DNA of 26,644 nucleotides, from NCBI GenBank assembly GCA_964409485.1, contig CAYPDM010000018.1, positions 1 to 26,644 on the forward strand. The letters are read 5' to 3'. Source of the DNA: JAFGPF01 sp964409485. Its GTDB lineage: Bacteria; Chloroflexota; Dehalococcoidia; Dehalococcoidales; RBG-16-60-22. The position numbers and the translations under genes were made by a program. Positions 9,770-16,792 of this stretch are shown here, one piece after another; the stretch's first letter is position 1, and each line of letters starts with the position of its first letter. A model generated the notes under the pieces. It was not told the origin of the DNA. It worked only from the letters and a program-made list of their open reading frames with translations, and searched no databases.

Positions 9770-10963
9770 GATAGCGATGTGGATAATGATACCCTTACGG
9801 TCGACGCGGTAACCCAGGGCGCCAGCGGGGAGGTTACTATCAACCCGGATAACACCGTGACCTACACCCCCGCACCGGACTTTTACGGCGGCGATTCGTT
9901 TACTTATACCGCCGGCGACGGTGACGGCGGCGCCGCTACCGCCACGGTAACGGTTAACGTTAATCCCGTTAACGACCCGCCGGTGGCGGATACAGGCGGC
10001 CCATATTACGGCGATGAAGGCTCGCCGGTCCCCTTCGACGGAACCGCGTCCGACGTTGACGGCGACACGCTGGCTTACAGCTGGGACTTCGGCGACGGCA
10101 CCGCACCGGTTTCCGGCACGCTGACGCCCTATCACCTGTACGTTGACGACGGTGTTTACACCGTCACGCTTACGGTCGACGACGGTGAAGGCGGGACCCC
10201 AGCGCTTTCAACCACGGTTGCCGTTAATAACCTGGCACCGGTTGTCGAAGCCGGCCCGGATGACGGCAGCTTTTCGGGCGCCGTCTATAATCTGACAGCC
10301 ACTTTCACGGACGCCGGTGTTCTGGATACCCACACCGCCTTGATAGACTGGGGCGACGGTTCGCCGCCCGAAGCTGGCACGGTCAATGAAGCCAACGGCT
10401 CCGGCACGGTATCGGGGAGCCATGTGTACACCTCCCCGGCCGATTATCCTGTTACGGTTACCGTAACCGATGATACGGACCCGAACAGCTACGGCTCCGA
10501 TGCCACCACCGTTGCCGTCATACCTCTTAATGCCGATATCGACTTCGACCCGGATACTCTCAATCTGACCAGCAACGGCAACTGGGTAACCGTATTCATC
10601 GAGTTGCCCGAGGGCGCCGACGTTAATGCCATCGACGGCTCTACAGTCGTGTTAAACGGCGTTGTTTCCGCTTACCTGGGAAAACAGGGCTGGGCGAAGG
10701 CGGAATCTAATGACGGCAACATTACCGACCATGACGGCGACGGCATAATGGCCCGCATGGTGAAATTCAATATGGACGAAGTAAAAGCAATCCTGACCCC
10801 CGGTGAAGAAGTCGTTATTACGGTAAGCGGCCTGGCCGGTGAAATTGCTTTCGGCGGTACCGACACCATACGCGTCATCGATGAAGGCGGTAAAGGCAAA
10901 GACAACGACAAGGATAACGGCAAAGACAAAGATAATGGCAATGGGAAAGGTAAGAATAAATAA
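9770..10963 (+). CDS. Giant secreted mosaic protein, C-terminal part after assembly gap: cadherin-like, two PKD, C-terminal domain
   Basis: This is the same gene as the preceding CDS, not a separate one. It opens inside a cadherin-like repeat (DSDVDNDTLTVDAVTQ, then TYTPAPDFYGGDSFTYTA) that ends NPVNDPPVA at about 9980. A PKD domain follows (about 9982-10235, YSWDFGDG core), then a PKD-like domain (10238-10530, LIDWGDGSPPEAG). A beta-rich C-terminal domain (10531-10880) contains a DHDGDGIMARMVKF calcium-type loop. The last 25 or so residues are almost only Gly, Lys, Asp and Asn. I see no LPXTG motif, PEP-CTERM signal or membrane anchor. A GTG at 9779 would be the first start after the N, but it has no SD and lies inside the domain, so it is not a true start. 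Overlap-collapsed, the full protein is about 2,741 residues. Confidence 0.88.
   Translation, partial: DSDVDNDTLTVDAVTQGASGEVTINPDNTVTYTPAPDFYGGDSFTYTAGDGDGGAATATVTVNVNPVNDPPVADTGGPYYGDEGSPVPFDGTASDVDGDTLAYSWDFGDGTAPVSGTLTPYHLYVDDGVYTVTLTVDDGEGGTPALSTTVAVNNLAPVVEAGPDDGSFSGAVYNLTATFTDAGVLDTHTALIDWGDGSPPEAGTVNEANGSGTVSGSHVYTSPADYPVTVTVTDDTDPNSYGSDATTVAVIPLNADIDFDPDTLNLTSNGNWVTVFIELPEGADVNAIDGSTVVLNGVVSAYLGKQGWAKAESNDGNITDHDGDGIMARMVKFNMDEVKAILTPGEEVVITVSGLAGEIAFGGTDTIRVIDEGGKGKDNDKDNGKDKDNGNGKGKNK
10884..10960 (+). repeat. Low-complexity Gly/Lys/Asp/Asn tail
   Basis: The DNA alternates near-repeats of GGCAAAGACAA and GATAATGGCAA, encoding a hydrophilic mixed-charge tail. It may be a disordered retention or wall-interaction segment. 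The near-repetitive DNA makes it prone to slippage. Confidence 0.6.
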
Positions 10964-10989
10964 GGCCACCGGGAATGGAAGGGCGTATC

Positions 10990-11111
10990 GAGTTACCGGG
11001 AGGTACTCTCGAAGTAATGTCGGCGCCAAACAGGGTACCACTTTAACGCTCGTAGTGCCGGGCTAGCCGGTGATGCCGAAGGTAAAGACCCCGAAAGCAA
11101 GCGACCCGGCA
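10990..11111 (+). other. GC-rich intergenic stretch with two predicted hairpins
   Basis: A hairpin at 10990-11008 pairs GAG-T-TACC with GGTACTC (one bulge, GGGA loop). A larger closing stem pairs TGCCGGG (11056-11062) with CCCGGCA (11105-11111) around a 42-base interior that can form smaller helices. No T-tract follows, so this is not a standard terminator. It could be the 3' end structure of the giant gene or a structured leader of the MFS gene. I compared it by eye with common riboswitch classes and did not find a match. Confidence 0.35.
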
Positions 11112-11188
11112 TGAAAGCATGATAGAATAGCTTATCAAAGCACCCGTACTTGCAAGTATCGCCAGCACCCATTAAGATAATTATACAC

Positions 11189-12394
11189 ATGGATAGACGT
11201 CTGGCTGTCTTACTGGCTTGTTTCTTAACGATATTCACGTCGTACGCCGTGAGGTATGGGTACGGCATACTCCTGCCCGAGATGCTGCCTTCCCTGGCCA
11301 TCACAAAGACCGAGGCGGGAGTAATTTACGCCTCTTTCTTTATAGCCTACACCATATCATCACCCGTGCTCGGTCTCCTGGGGGACAGATATAACGTGCG
11401 TCTGCTCCTTACCCTGTTTTTGGCCGTACTCGGTGCCGGGACATTTCTCATGGCCTTTTCCTCGTCGATTGTCCAGGCCAGCCTGTTCTTCGTACTGGCC
11501 GGTATAGGCTCGGCCGTTTGCTGGGCCCCTACCATAGCGCTGGCACAGCGATGGACCAGCGATAAACACCGGGGCAAGGTACTGGCTTTTATAGATGTCG
11601 GCAGCGCCCTTGGCATTGTCGGGACCAGCACGGCCGTGCCGATGATAGTCACCGCCAACGACTGGCGAGCGGGGTGGATGAGCCTGGGAGCGCTGGGGTT
11701 CGCCGTGGCCGTTATAAACTTCCTGGCGGTCAGAAACCGCCCGGTGGCGCAGCCCGAACTCCGACAGGAAAAATTCAAGCAGCGCGCCGGCGAGCCTGTT
11801 AGCGTAATATATATGAGGCTTTTACGGGATAAGAGATTCTGGCTGATAGGCCTGGCTTATCTGCTGACGGGTTTTTCAATAATTATTCCGTTTACGTTTT
11901 TAAGCACCTACGCGGTACAGGAGCTGGCATTCTCATATGGAACGGCAACCAAGCTGATAACAGTGATAGGCATAGGAGCCGTAATCGGGAAAACTACGCT
12001 GGGCCCCCTTTCCGATAAGATAGGCAGGATTAAGGTCATGATGCTGTGCTCCCTGCTGATAGCCGGGGGCAGCCTGGGGATGGCGTACGGCCAGGGTATA
12101 AGGCTGATCGTGTTTACGGCTATTTTCTCGCTGGGCTACGGCACCGCCTGGTCTATGTACGCGGCAGCGGCTTCAGACTACTTTTCCAGGGAGTTTTCCG
12201 GGAGTATTGTCGGCCTGTGGACCGTGTATTTAGGTATCGGCTCGGTAATTTCTCCTATCATCGCCGGCTGGATAGCCGATGCCACCGGCACGCTTAGCTG
12301 GTCGTTTCTCCTGGCCGCGGGGGGCGCCGCAATATCGTTTTTACTCCTGGCGCCGATGTGGCGGGCATCGCCGGCGAGCTTGCCCCAAAGATAG
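11189..12394 (+). CDS. Major facilitator superfamily permease
   Basis: An integral membrane protein of 401 residues with about 12 hydrophobic segments, the usual MFS length. The loop between segments 2 and 3 carries GLLGDRYNVR, and the equivalent loop of the second half carries GPLSDKIGR; both are forms of MFS motif A. A charged central loop (EKFKQRAGEP) splits the two six-helix halves. I chose the ATG at 11189 because it begins MDRRLAVLL directly before helix 1; the frame is open from a TTG at 11150, and neither has a strong SD. The oxalate/formate-antiporter or YbfB-like branches are plausible, but I cannot name a substrate. A TRAP transporter operon follows after 305 bases with its own promoter, so the two are not clearly one transcript. 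Confidence 0.88.
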   Translation: MDRRLAVLLACFLTIFTSYAVRYGYGILLPEMLPSLAITKTEAGVIYASFFIAYTISSPVLGLLGDRYNVRLLLTLFLAVLGAGTFLMAFSSSIVQASLFFVLAGIGSAVCWAPTIALAQRWTSDKHRGKVLAFIDVGSALGIVGTSTAVPMIVTANDWRAGWMSLGALGFAVAVINFLAVRNRPVAQPELRQEKFKQRAGEPVSVIYMRLLRDKRFWLIGLAYLLTGFSIIIPFTFLSTYAVQELAFSYGTATKLITVIGIGAVIGKTTLGPLSDKIGRIKVMMLCSLLIAGGSLGMAYGQGIRLIVFTAIFSLGYGTAWSMYAAAASDYFSREFSGSIVGLWTVYLGIGSVISPIIAGWIADATGTLSWSFLLAAGGAAISFLLLAPMWRASPASLPQR

Positions 12395-12487
12395 TAATTG
12401 CATTATCCTGACTCTACGCAGTTGGCTCATTATGACCCTCTTTAAGGATTAGCTCAACGAGATTGCGAAAATATTACCAGTGTTCTC

Positions 12488-12516
12488 TTGACAAATTGCG
12501 AAGGAAGTGCTGTAAT
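12488..12516 (+). promoter_or_regulatory. Sigma-70 type promoter of TRAP operon
   Basis: TTGACA (12488-12493), a 17-base spacer and TGTAAT (12511-12516) match consensus at 6/6 and 5/6. Transcription would start near 12523, leaving a leader of about 177 bases before dctP. Confidence 0.65.
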
Positions 12517-12626
12517 TGGTGCGCCACTATATCTATCATCTGGAACGCAATAAAATTATCACAAAATTTGTTGGTTCTACTTTTTTACGTATAAATAAAT
12601 GCCCCGGTCATGTAATAACGTGGTTC

Positions 12627-12658
12627 AGGAGGTGATGAAATATCAGATAAAAAGATAG
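12627..12658 (+). promoter_or_regulatory. Orphan extended Shine-Dalgarno and minimal ORF in leader
   Basis: AGGAGGTGAT (12627-12636) is a 10-base complement of the 16S rRNA 3' tail. The only start close behind it is GTG-ATG at 12632-12637, overlapping the motif, and that frame ends at TAG 12656-12658 after seven codons from the ATG. It may be a ribosome-docking or leader-peptide element, or a remnant. Confidence 0.35.
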
Positions 12659-12699
12659 AGAGATATAATCGCGTTTTAAAAACACAAGGAGGTAATTCA

Positions 12700-13791
12700 G
12701 TGAAAAAGCTTTTACTGGTGTTCTTTGCCATAACGTTATTGGCATTTCCTCTGTGCGGCGGCTGCTCATCTCAACCGAGCGAAGTGATAGAACTGACTTA
12801 CAGCAACTTCTTCCCGCCCTCGCATCTTCACTCCGTACTGGTCGACCAGTTTTGCCAGGAGATAGAAGAGCGTACCGACGGATGGGTCAAGATTACGCAT
12901 TATCCCGGAGGTTCGCTGACGCCGGCTCCTAAAGTTTATGACGGTGTTGTCGAGGGCATATCCGATATAGGCATGTCTGTCCTGGCGTATACGATGGGCC
13001 GCTTCCCCACCACCGAGCTGGTGGACCTGCCTCACGGTTACCCGAGCGGCTGGGTGGCCACCCAGATTGCTAACGACTACTACGAGGAATTCAAGCCCGC
13101 AGAATTTGATGACGTGCATGTTCTTTATTTCCACGCGCACGGACCGGGCACTATCCTCACTACCGATAAGCCGGTACGCAAGTTAGAGGACATGAATGGA
13201 CTGGTGTTGAGGTCAACCGGCGTGGGCGCCAAGATAGCCGAAGCCCTCGGCGCCACCGGGTACGCCGCGTCGCAGGGAGAGGCCTATGAACTCATGTCCA
13301 AGGGCGTGATAGACGGCAGCGTTACTCCTCCCGAGGTACTCAAGGGCTGGAAACAGGCCGAGGTAATAAAATATGTTACCGCCTGTTACGACGTTGGCTA
13401 CACGGCCGATATGTTCGTGGTGATGAATAAAGATAAATGGGAAAGCCTGCCAGGCAAGTACCAGAAGGTTTTCAACGAGGTCAGCGAGGAATGGATAGAT
13501 AAGCACGGCAAGGTCTGGAGCTACTACGATAAAGTGGCCATAGACTACTTCCTCACCTTTGAGGGCAGAGAGGTAATCAACCTGTCGGCGGATGAGATGG
13601 CAAGGTGGGTAACCGCCGCCAGTGTAGTAATGGATACGTACATGTCGGAAAAGGGTGCTGCGGGTCTGCCCGTAGACGATTACGAGGAGTACCTATCTAA
13701 ACGGGTCAGTCACTGGGCCGATAAGGCGCCGTCTGCAGATGAGTGCGTAACGTGGGTAGAGGCCGAGGTGGAGCCGTACGCGCCGAAATAA
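12700..13791 (+). CDS. dctP: TRAP transporter solute-binding protein, DctP family
   Basis: A periplasmic or lipid-anchored substrate-binding protein of 363 residues, the usual DctP size. The start is GTG at 12700 with AAGGAGGT 6 bases upstream. The N-terminus has a Lys-rich start, a hydrophobic core and a cysteine (C22) in an LCGGC context, so it is probably a lipoprotein. DctP features are the opening LTYSNFFPPSHLHS, GWVKITHYPGG, then VYDGVVEGISDIG, and GLVLRSTG whose Arg sits where the family binds the substrate carboxylate. YELMSKGVIDGSVTPPEVLKGWK is the typical hinge-region segment. Family ligands are organic acids; which one is unknown. The membrane subunits follow directly, and the long gap to dctQ contains an 11-bp-stem hairpin that may raise dctP output. 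Confidence 0.94.
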   Translation: MKKLLLVFFAITLLAFPLCGGCSSQPSEVIELTYSNFFPPSHLHSVLVDQFCQEIEERTDGWVKITHYPGGSLTPAPKVYDGVVEGISDIGMSVLAYTMGRFPTTELVDLPHGYPSGWVATQIANDYYEEFKPAEFDDVHVLYFHAHGPGTILTTDKPVRKLEDMNGLVLRSTGVGAKIAEALGATGYAASQGEAYELMSKGVIDGSVTPPEVLKGWKQAEVIKYVTACYDVGYTADMFVVMNKDKWESLPGKYQKVFNEVSEEWIDKHGKVWSYYDKVAIDYFLTFEGREVINLSADEMARWVTAASVVMDTYMSEKGAAGLPVDDYEEYLSKRVSHWADKAPSADECVTWVEAEVEPYAPK

Positions 13792-13820
13792 TTGCAGTCC
13801 GATATTGTTGATTGAATTTA

Positions 13821-13866
13821 TCGGGGGTGCCCGTTACAGTTAGTTTCAGTCTGCAGGCACCCCCGA
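13821..13866 (+). promoter_or_regulatory. Intercistronic hairpin between dctP and dctQ
   Basis: TCGGGGGTGCC (13821-13831) is perfectly complementary to GGCACCCCCGA (13856-13866), giving an 11-bp stem with a 24-base loop. The stem ends 16 bases before the dctQ ATG and lacks an immediate T-tract. Such hairpins can stabilise the upstream message or partly stop transcription, making binding protein exceed membrane subunits. Confidence 0.6.
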
Positions 13867-13882
13867 TGAACAGGTTTATTTT

Positions 13883-14383
13883 ATGCGGGACGTAATTGAA
13901 CGCCTGGAAGTATTTACGAATGCCTTTAGCAAATGGATGAACTGGATAGCAGGCGCCGGTTTAGTTGCCATGCTCGGTCTCGTTATAGCCGACGTTATTG
14001 GAATTAAGGTCTTTAGTAACCCTATTCCCGGCGCCATTGAGCTTGTGGCCTTCTTGGGCGTGGTGGTAACGGCGTTTGCCATCGCTTACACTTATATCCT
14101 GCGCGGTCACATCAAGGTAGAATTTCTCGTAATGCGCTTCCCCGCACGCGCGCAGGCTATCATCGCTGCCTTTGTCCTTCTGCTGGGTCTATTGCTGTTC
14201 GCGATGCTGGCATGGCGCAGCTTTGAATTCGGGCGGGTACTGCAGGTTACCGGCGAGGTCTCCATGACCCAGGGGATACCTTTCTACCCGTTTGTTCACG
14301 CCATAGCTTTTTGCTGCATTCCGGTCTGCCTGGTACTGCTGGTGGAAATGATTAAATCAGTACTGAAAGCGGTGAAGAATTGA
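13883..14383 (+). CDS. dctQ: TRAP transporter small membrane subunit, DctQ family
   Basis: A membrane protein of 166 residues with four hydrophobic helices (about 22-40, 50-70, 90-112 and 128-152), the usual DctQ architecture. GAIELVAFLGVVVTAFAIAY in helix 2 and RGHIKVEF in the following loop fit the family signature. The ATG at 13883 has a weak AGG 8 bases upstream, and the hairpin just upstream may further limit initiation. Its stop overlaps the start of dctM, indicating coupled translation. It forms the transport complex with DctM, driven by a sodium or proton gradient. Confidence 0.93.
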   Translation: MRDVIERLEVFTNAFSKWMNWIAGAGLVAMLGLVIADVIGIKVFSNPIPGAIELVAFLGVVVTAFAIAYTYILRGHIKVEFLVMRFPARAQAIIAAFVLLLGLLLFAMLAWRSFEFGRVLQVTGEVSMTQGIPFYPFVHAIAFCCIPVCLVLLVEMIKSVLKAVKN

Positions 14384-15684
14384 GTCCGGTTGCCATTGGC
14401 ATCATAGGTGTCGCTGTTCTTCTCGTTGTTTTTGTCCTCGGAATGCCTGTCGGATTCTCCATGGCCCTGGTGGGCCTCGTCGGTTTCAGCTTGCTGGTCT
14501 CGCCGCAGGCGGGTTTAAGTATTCTTGCCCGTGACATCTTCAGCATCCTGTCCTCTTATTCCCTGACCGTTATCCCCATGTTCATATTCATGGGCGCCAT
14601 CGCCTACTCTTCCGGGATGAGCCGGAGGCTCTACGATGCGGGATACGTGATATTCGGGCAGAGGCGGGGCGGCCTGGCCATAGCCACCATCGCCGCCTGC
14701 GCCGGCTTTGCCGCCATGTGCGGGTCGACCAATGCTACCGCCGCGGCCATGGGCAGGGTGGCCCTGCCGGAAATGAAAAGGTATAAATACGACGACTCTC
14801 TAGCTACCGGCTGTGTCGCCGCCGCGGGGAGCCTCGGGATATTGATACCCCCCAGCACCATATTCATCGTTTACGGAATACTGACCGAGGAATCCATAGG
14901 TAAGCTCTTTATAGCCGGCGTATTGCCCGGGATACTCCTGGCCGGTCTCTTTGTTGGCGTGGTACTCTTACTTTGCCTGCGCAACCCGAACCTCGCCCCG
15001 GCCGGCGCGGCGACAAGCTGGAAAGAGAAGATGGCCGGGCTTACCGGGATGATTGAAATGCTGGTCCTGTTCGTCCTGGTAATAGGCGGCCTTTTCATGG
15101 GCCTGTTCAGTCCGACACAGGCCGGAGCCGTGGGCGCCGCCGGCGCCCTGATAATCGGCCTCGTCCGCCGGCAATTGACCTGGCAGGGGTTCCTTTTCGC
15201 CGTTAAGGACACTCTACGGATAACCTGCATGGTGATGGTGATTGTCGCCGGGGCTACGGTATTCGGGCATTTTATAGCCATAGCCAAGATTCCCCTCGTC
15301 TTATCCGACTGGGTAGGCGGGCTGCCCCTGCCATCCATGGCTATCATGGGACTCATCATCATCATGTACCTGATAGGCGGCTGCTTCATGGATGCCCTCG
15401 CCCTGATTACCCTTACTATCCCCATCATCTTCCCCCTGGTCATATCCCTGGATTTTAACCCGATATGGTTCGGGGTAATAATAGTGCTGGTTACCGAGAT
15501 GGGGGTAATTACGCCGCCGGTGGGAGTTAACGTGTATGTCATCAAGGGAATCGCCGAGGATGTCCCCCTGGAGACCATCTTTAAGGGCATTTTACCCTTC
15601 CTTGCCGCCCTGGTAATAGCCGTGGTTATACTGCTGGCTTTCCCGCAAATCGCCACGTTTTTACCCGGCCTTACCGTGTACTGA
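14380..15684 (+). CDS. dctM: TRAP transporter large membrane subunit, DctM family
   Basis: A polytopic membrane protein of 434 residues, standard DctM length. It begins at a TTG whose last two bases lie in the TGA stop of dctQ, so initiation is probably by translational coupling. Family segments are GMPVGFSMALVGLVGF at the N-terminus, IPMFIFMGAIAYSSGM, CGSTNATAAAMGRVALPEM, and GSLGILIPPSTIFIVYGILTEESIGKLFIAGVLPG split over two helices. Later GCFMDALALITLTIPIIFP and TPPVGVNVYVIKGIA are the second-half counterparts. This is the ion-coupled translocating subunit. No terminator with a T-tract follows; the next gene starts 179 bases on. Confidence 0.95.
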   Translation: MSPVAIGIIGVAVLLVVFVLGMPVGFSMALVGLVGFSLLVSPQAGLSILARDIFSILSSYSLTVIPMFIFMGAIAYSSGMSRRLYDAGYVIFGQRRGGLAIATIAACAGFAAMCGSTNATAAAMGRVALPEMKRYKYDDSLATGCVAAAGSLGILIPPSTIFIVYGILTEESIGKLFIAGVLPGILLAGLFVGVVLLLCLRNPNLAPAGAATSWKEKMAGLTGMIEMLVLFVLVIGGLFMGLFSPTQAGAVGAAGALIIGLVRRQLTWQGFLFAVKDTLRITCMVMVIVAGATVFGHFIAIAKIPLVLSDWVGGLPLPSMAIMGLIIIMYLIGGCFMDALALITLTIPIIFPLVISLDFNPIWFGVIIVLVTEMGVITPPVGVNVYVIKGIAEDVPLETIFKGILPFLAALVIAVVILLAFPQIATFLPGLTVY

Positions 15685-15783
15685 ACCCGGCCCCGATACA
15701 ACCCGGTGAATCTCCGGTCGCAATGCCGGTTGGATAACGGATTTAGTGACAGGATAACGCAACCCTCGCCGCGGATAGTTGAA

Positions 15784-15802
15784 CCAGGATTTCGTATCCT
15801 GG
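15784..15802 (+). promoter_or_regulatory. Short perfect hairpin upstream of SDR gene
   Basis: CCAGGAT-TTCGT-ATCCTGG forms a 7-bp stem with a 5-base loop. No T-run follows, so terminator activity is doubtful. It could be an operator or a leader structure. Confidence 0.3.
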
Positions 15803-15863
15803 AATGTACGTGGTAAAATGTTTTAGTCGTTGATTAAGTAAAATATTATTTCAGGAGTGTCTA

Positions 15864-16640
15864 ATGGACCTAAAACTTAAGGGGAAAATAGCGCTGGTAA
15901 CCGGAACCGGCAGCCAGGTGGGCTTCGGCAGGGGAATCGCCGTCATGCTGGCGGAAGAGGGCTGTGATGTCATCTGCGCCGATATCGACCTGCCGGGGTC
16001 GGAGGAAACCGCCGCCGCGGTGAAGGCGCTGGGCAGGAAATCGACCGCTTTGAAGGTCGATATCACGGATAAAGGCGACGTCGATGCCGCCGTTAAGAAG
16101 GCGCTGGAGGAATACGACCACATCGATATCCTGGTGAATTGCGCCGGTCGCGCCAGCGGCTTGCGGCCTTTTGTCGAATCGACCCAGGATATGTGGGATA
16201 TCGATATCAACATCAATTTCAGGGGAACCATGAACGTTACTCAAGCCCTCCTCCCGCATATGCTGGAGCGGCACTACGGTAAAATCGTCAATTTCTCAAC
16301 CCACGCCGCCCACCAGCCCACGGGCCTGGCCGGTTCCGCGGTATATGTCGGCGCCAAGGCCGGCACGGTAATGTTCAGCAAGACCCTGGCCGGGGAGGTG
16401 GGCGCCGAGGGAATCAACATCAATATCATCGCCCCCGGACCGGGCGCCACTAACTTTCACCGTATGAGCGGGGGCGACCCGCGCATGGTCGAGCTCGTGG
16501 ATAACCTGGCCAAGGCCGGCAAGACCACCACTCCCGAGGACATCGCCAATGCCGTGGCCTTCCTGGTTTCCGATGTTTCCAGCAAGCTTTCCGGGCAAAT
16601 ACTAGAGGTCTCCGCGCCGATGGGCGGCAACCGCGGGTAA
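15864..16640 (+). CDS. Short-chain dehydrogenase/reductase (classical SDR, NAD-type)
   Basis: A soluble oxidoreductase of 258 residues, standard for classical SDRs. The ATG at 15864 has AGGAG 6 bases upstream. The Rossmann glycine motif near 14-24 is extended (TGTGSQVGFGRG), and Asp40 after strand 2 favours NAD(H). The NAG-like motif is NCAG (92-95), and the catalytic set is Asn118, Ser145, Tyr161 and Lys165 (YVGAK). The C-terminus has the usual SGQILEVSAPMGG strand. It resembles FabG-like or hydroxyacyl-CoA dehydrogenases; the exact substrate is unknown. It lies 3' of the TRAP operon and ends with its own intrinsic terminator, so it may handle a hydroxy-acid or acyl-CoA derived from the imported compound. 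Confidence 0.92.
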   Translation: MDLKLKGKIALVTGTGSQVGFGRGIAVMLAEEGCDVICADIDLPGSEETAAAVKALGRKSTALKVDITDKGDVDAAVKKALEEYDHIDILVNCAGRASGLRPFVESTQDMWDIDININFRGTMNVTQALLPHMLERHYGKIVNFSTHAAHQPTGLAGSAVYVGAKAGTVMFSKTLAGEVGAEGININIIAPGPGATNFHRMSGGDPRMVELVDNLAKAGKTTTPEDIANAVAFLVSDVSSKLSGQILEVSAPMGGNRG

Positions 16641-16660
16641 GTAAATACCCGGTTTATCTA

Positions 16661-16689
16661 AGGGGGAGCGATTACGCTCCCCTTTTTTG
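16661..16689 (+). terminator. Intrinsic terminator after SDR gene
   Basis: GGGGAGCG (16663-16670), an ATTA loop and CGCTCCCC (16675-16682) are followed directly by six T residues. This is a strong rho-independent terminator that separates the SDR gene from catalase. Confidence 0.92.
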
Positions 16690-16724
16690 TTGCCTTTACG
16701 CAAGAAAATGGTATATCGCGGGGG

Positions 16725-16753
16725 TTGACAAAACAGCCTCATGATAATAGAAT
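16725..16753 (+). promoter_or_regulatory. Sigma-70 type promoter of catalase
   Basis: TTGACA (16725-16730), a 17-base spacer and TAGAAT (16748-16753) match consensus at 6/6 and 5/6. Transcription would start near 16760. No PerR or OxyR box was recognised by eye. Confidence 0.7.
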
Positions 16754-16792
16754 GAAACCCCTGAATATTAACGTAATATCAGGAGGCAGGAA

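Larger units (their letters stand above)
12395..12699 (+). other. AT-rich leader region of the TRAP operon
   Basis: These 305 bases contain a near-consensus promoter, a long leader of about 175 bases and two strong SD motifs. The first SD has no usable gene behind it. No other gene or RNA element was recognised. Confidence 0.6.

Noticed and set aside
9772..9774. In-frame stop TAG ending the giant gene just after the N run
   Set aside because: It appears only because 100 N is not a multiple of three. Merging the identical 51-bp ends removes it and keeps the frame.
10990..11111. A named riboswitch (glycine, cobalamin, c-di-GMP or fluoride)
   Set aside because: Short stretches such as GCCGAAGG recall parts of known classes, but the full conserved cores are absent, so I left it unassigned.
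12664..12669. TATAAT as a second promoter close to dctP
   Set aside because: No acceptable -35 lies 16-18 bases upstream, and the TTGACA/TGTAAT pair at 12488-12516 is much better.
15718..15740. Terminator after dctM
   Set aside because: Only a 4-bp CCGG pairing without a T-tract could be found.
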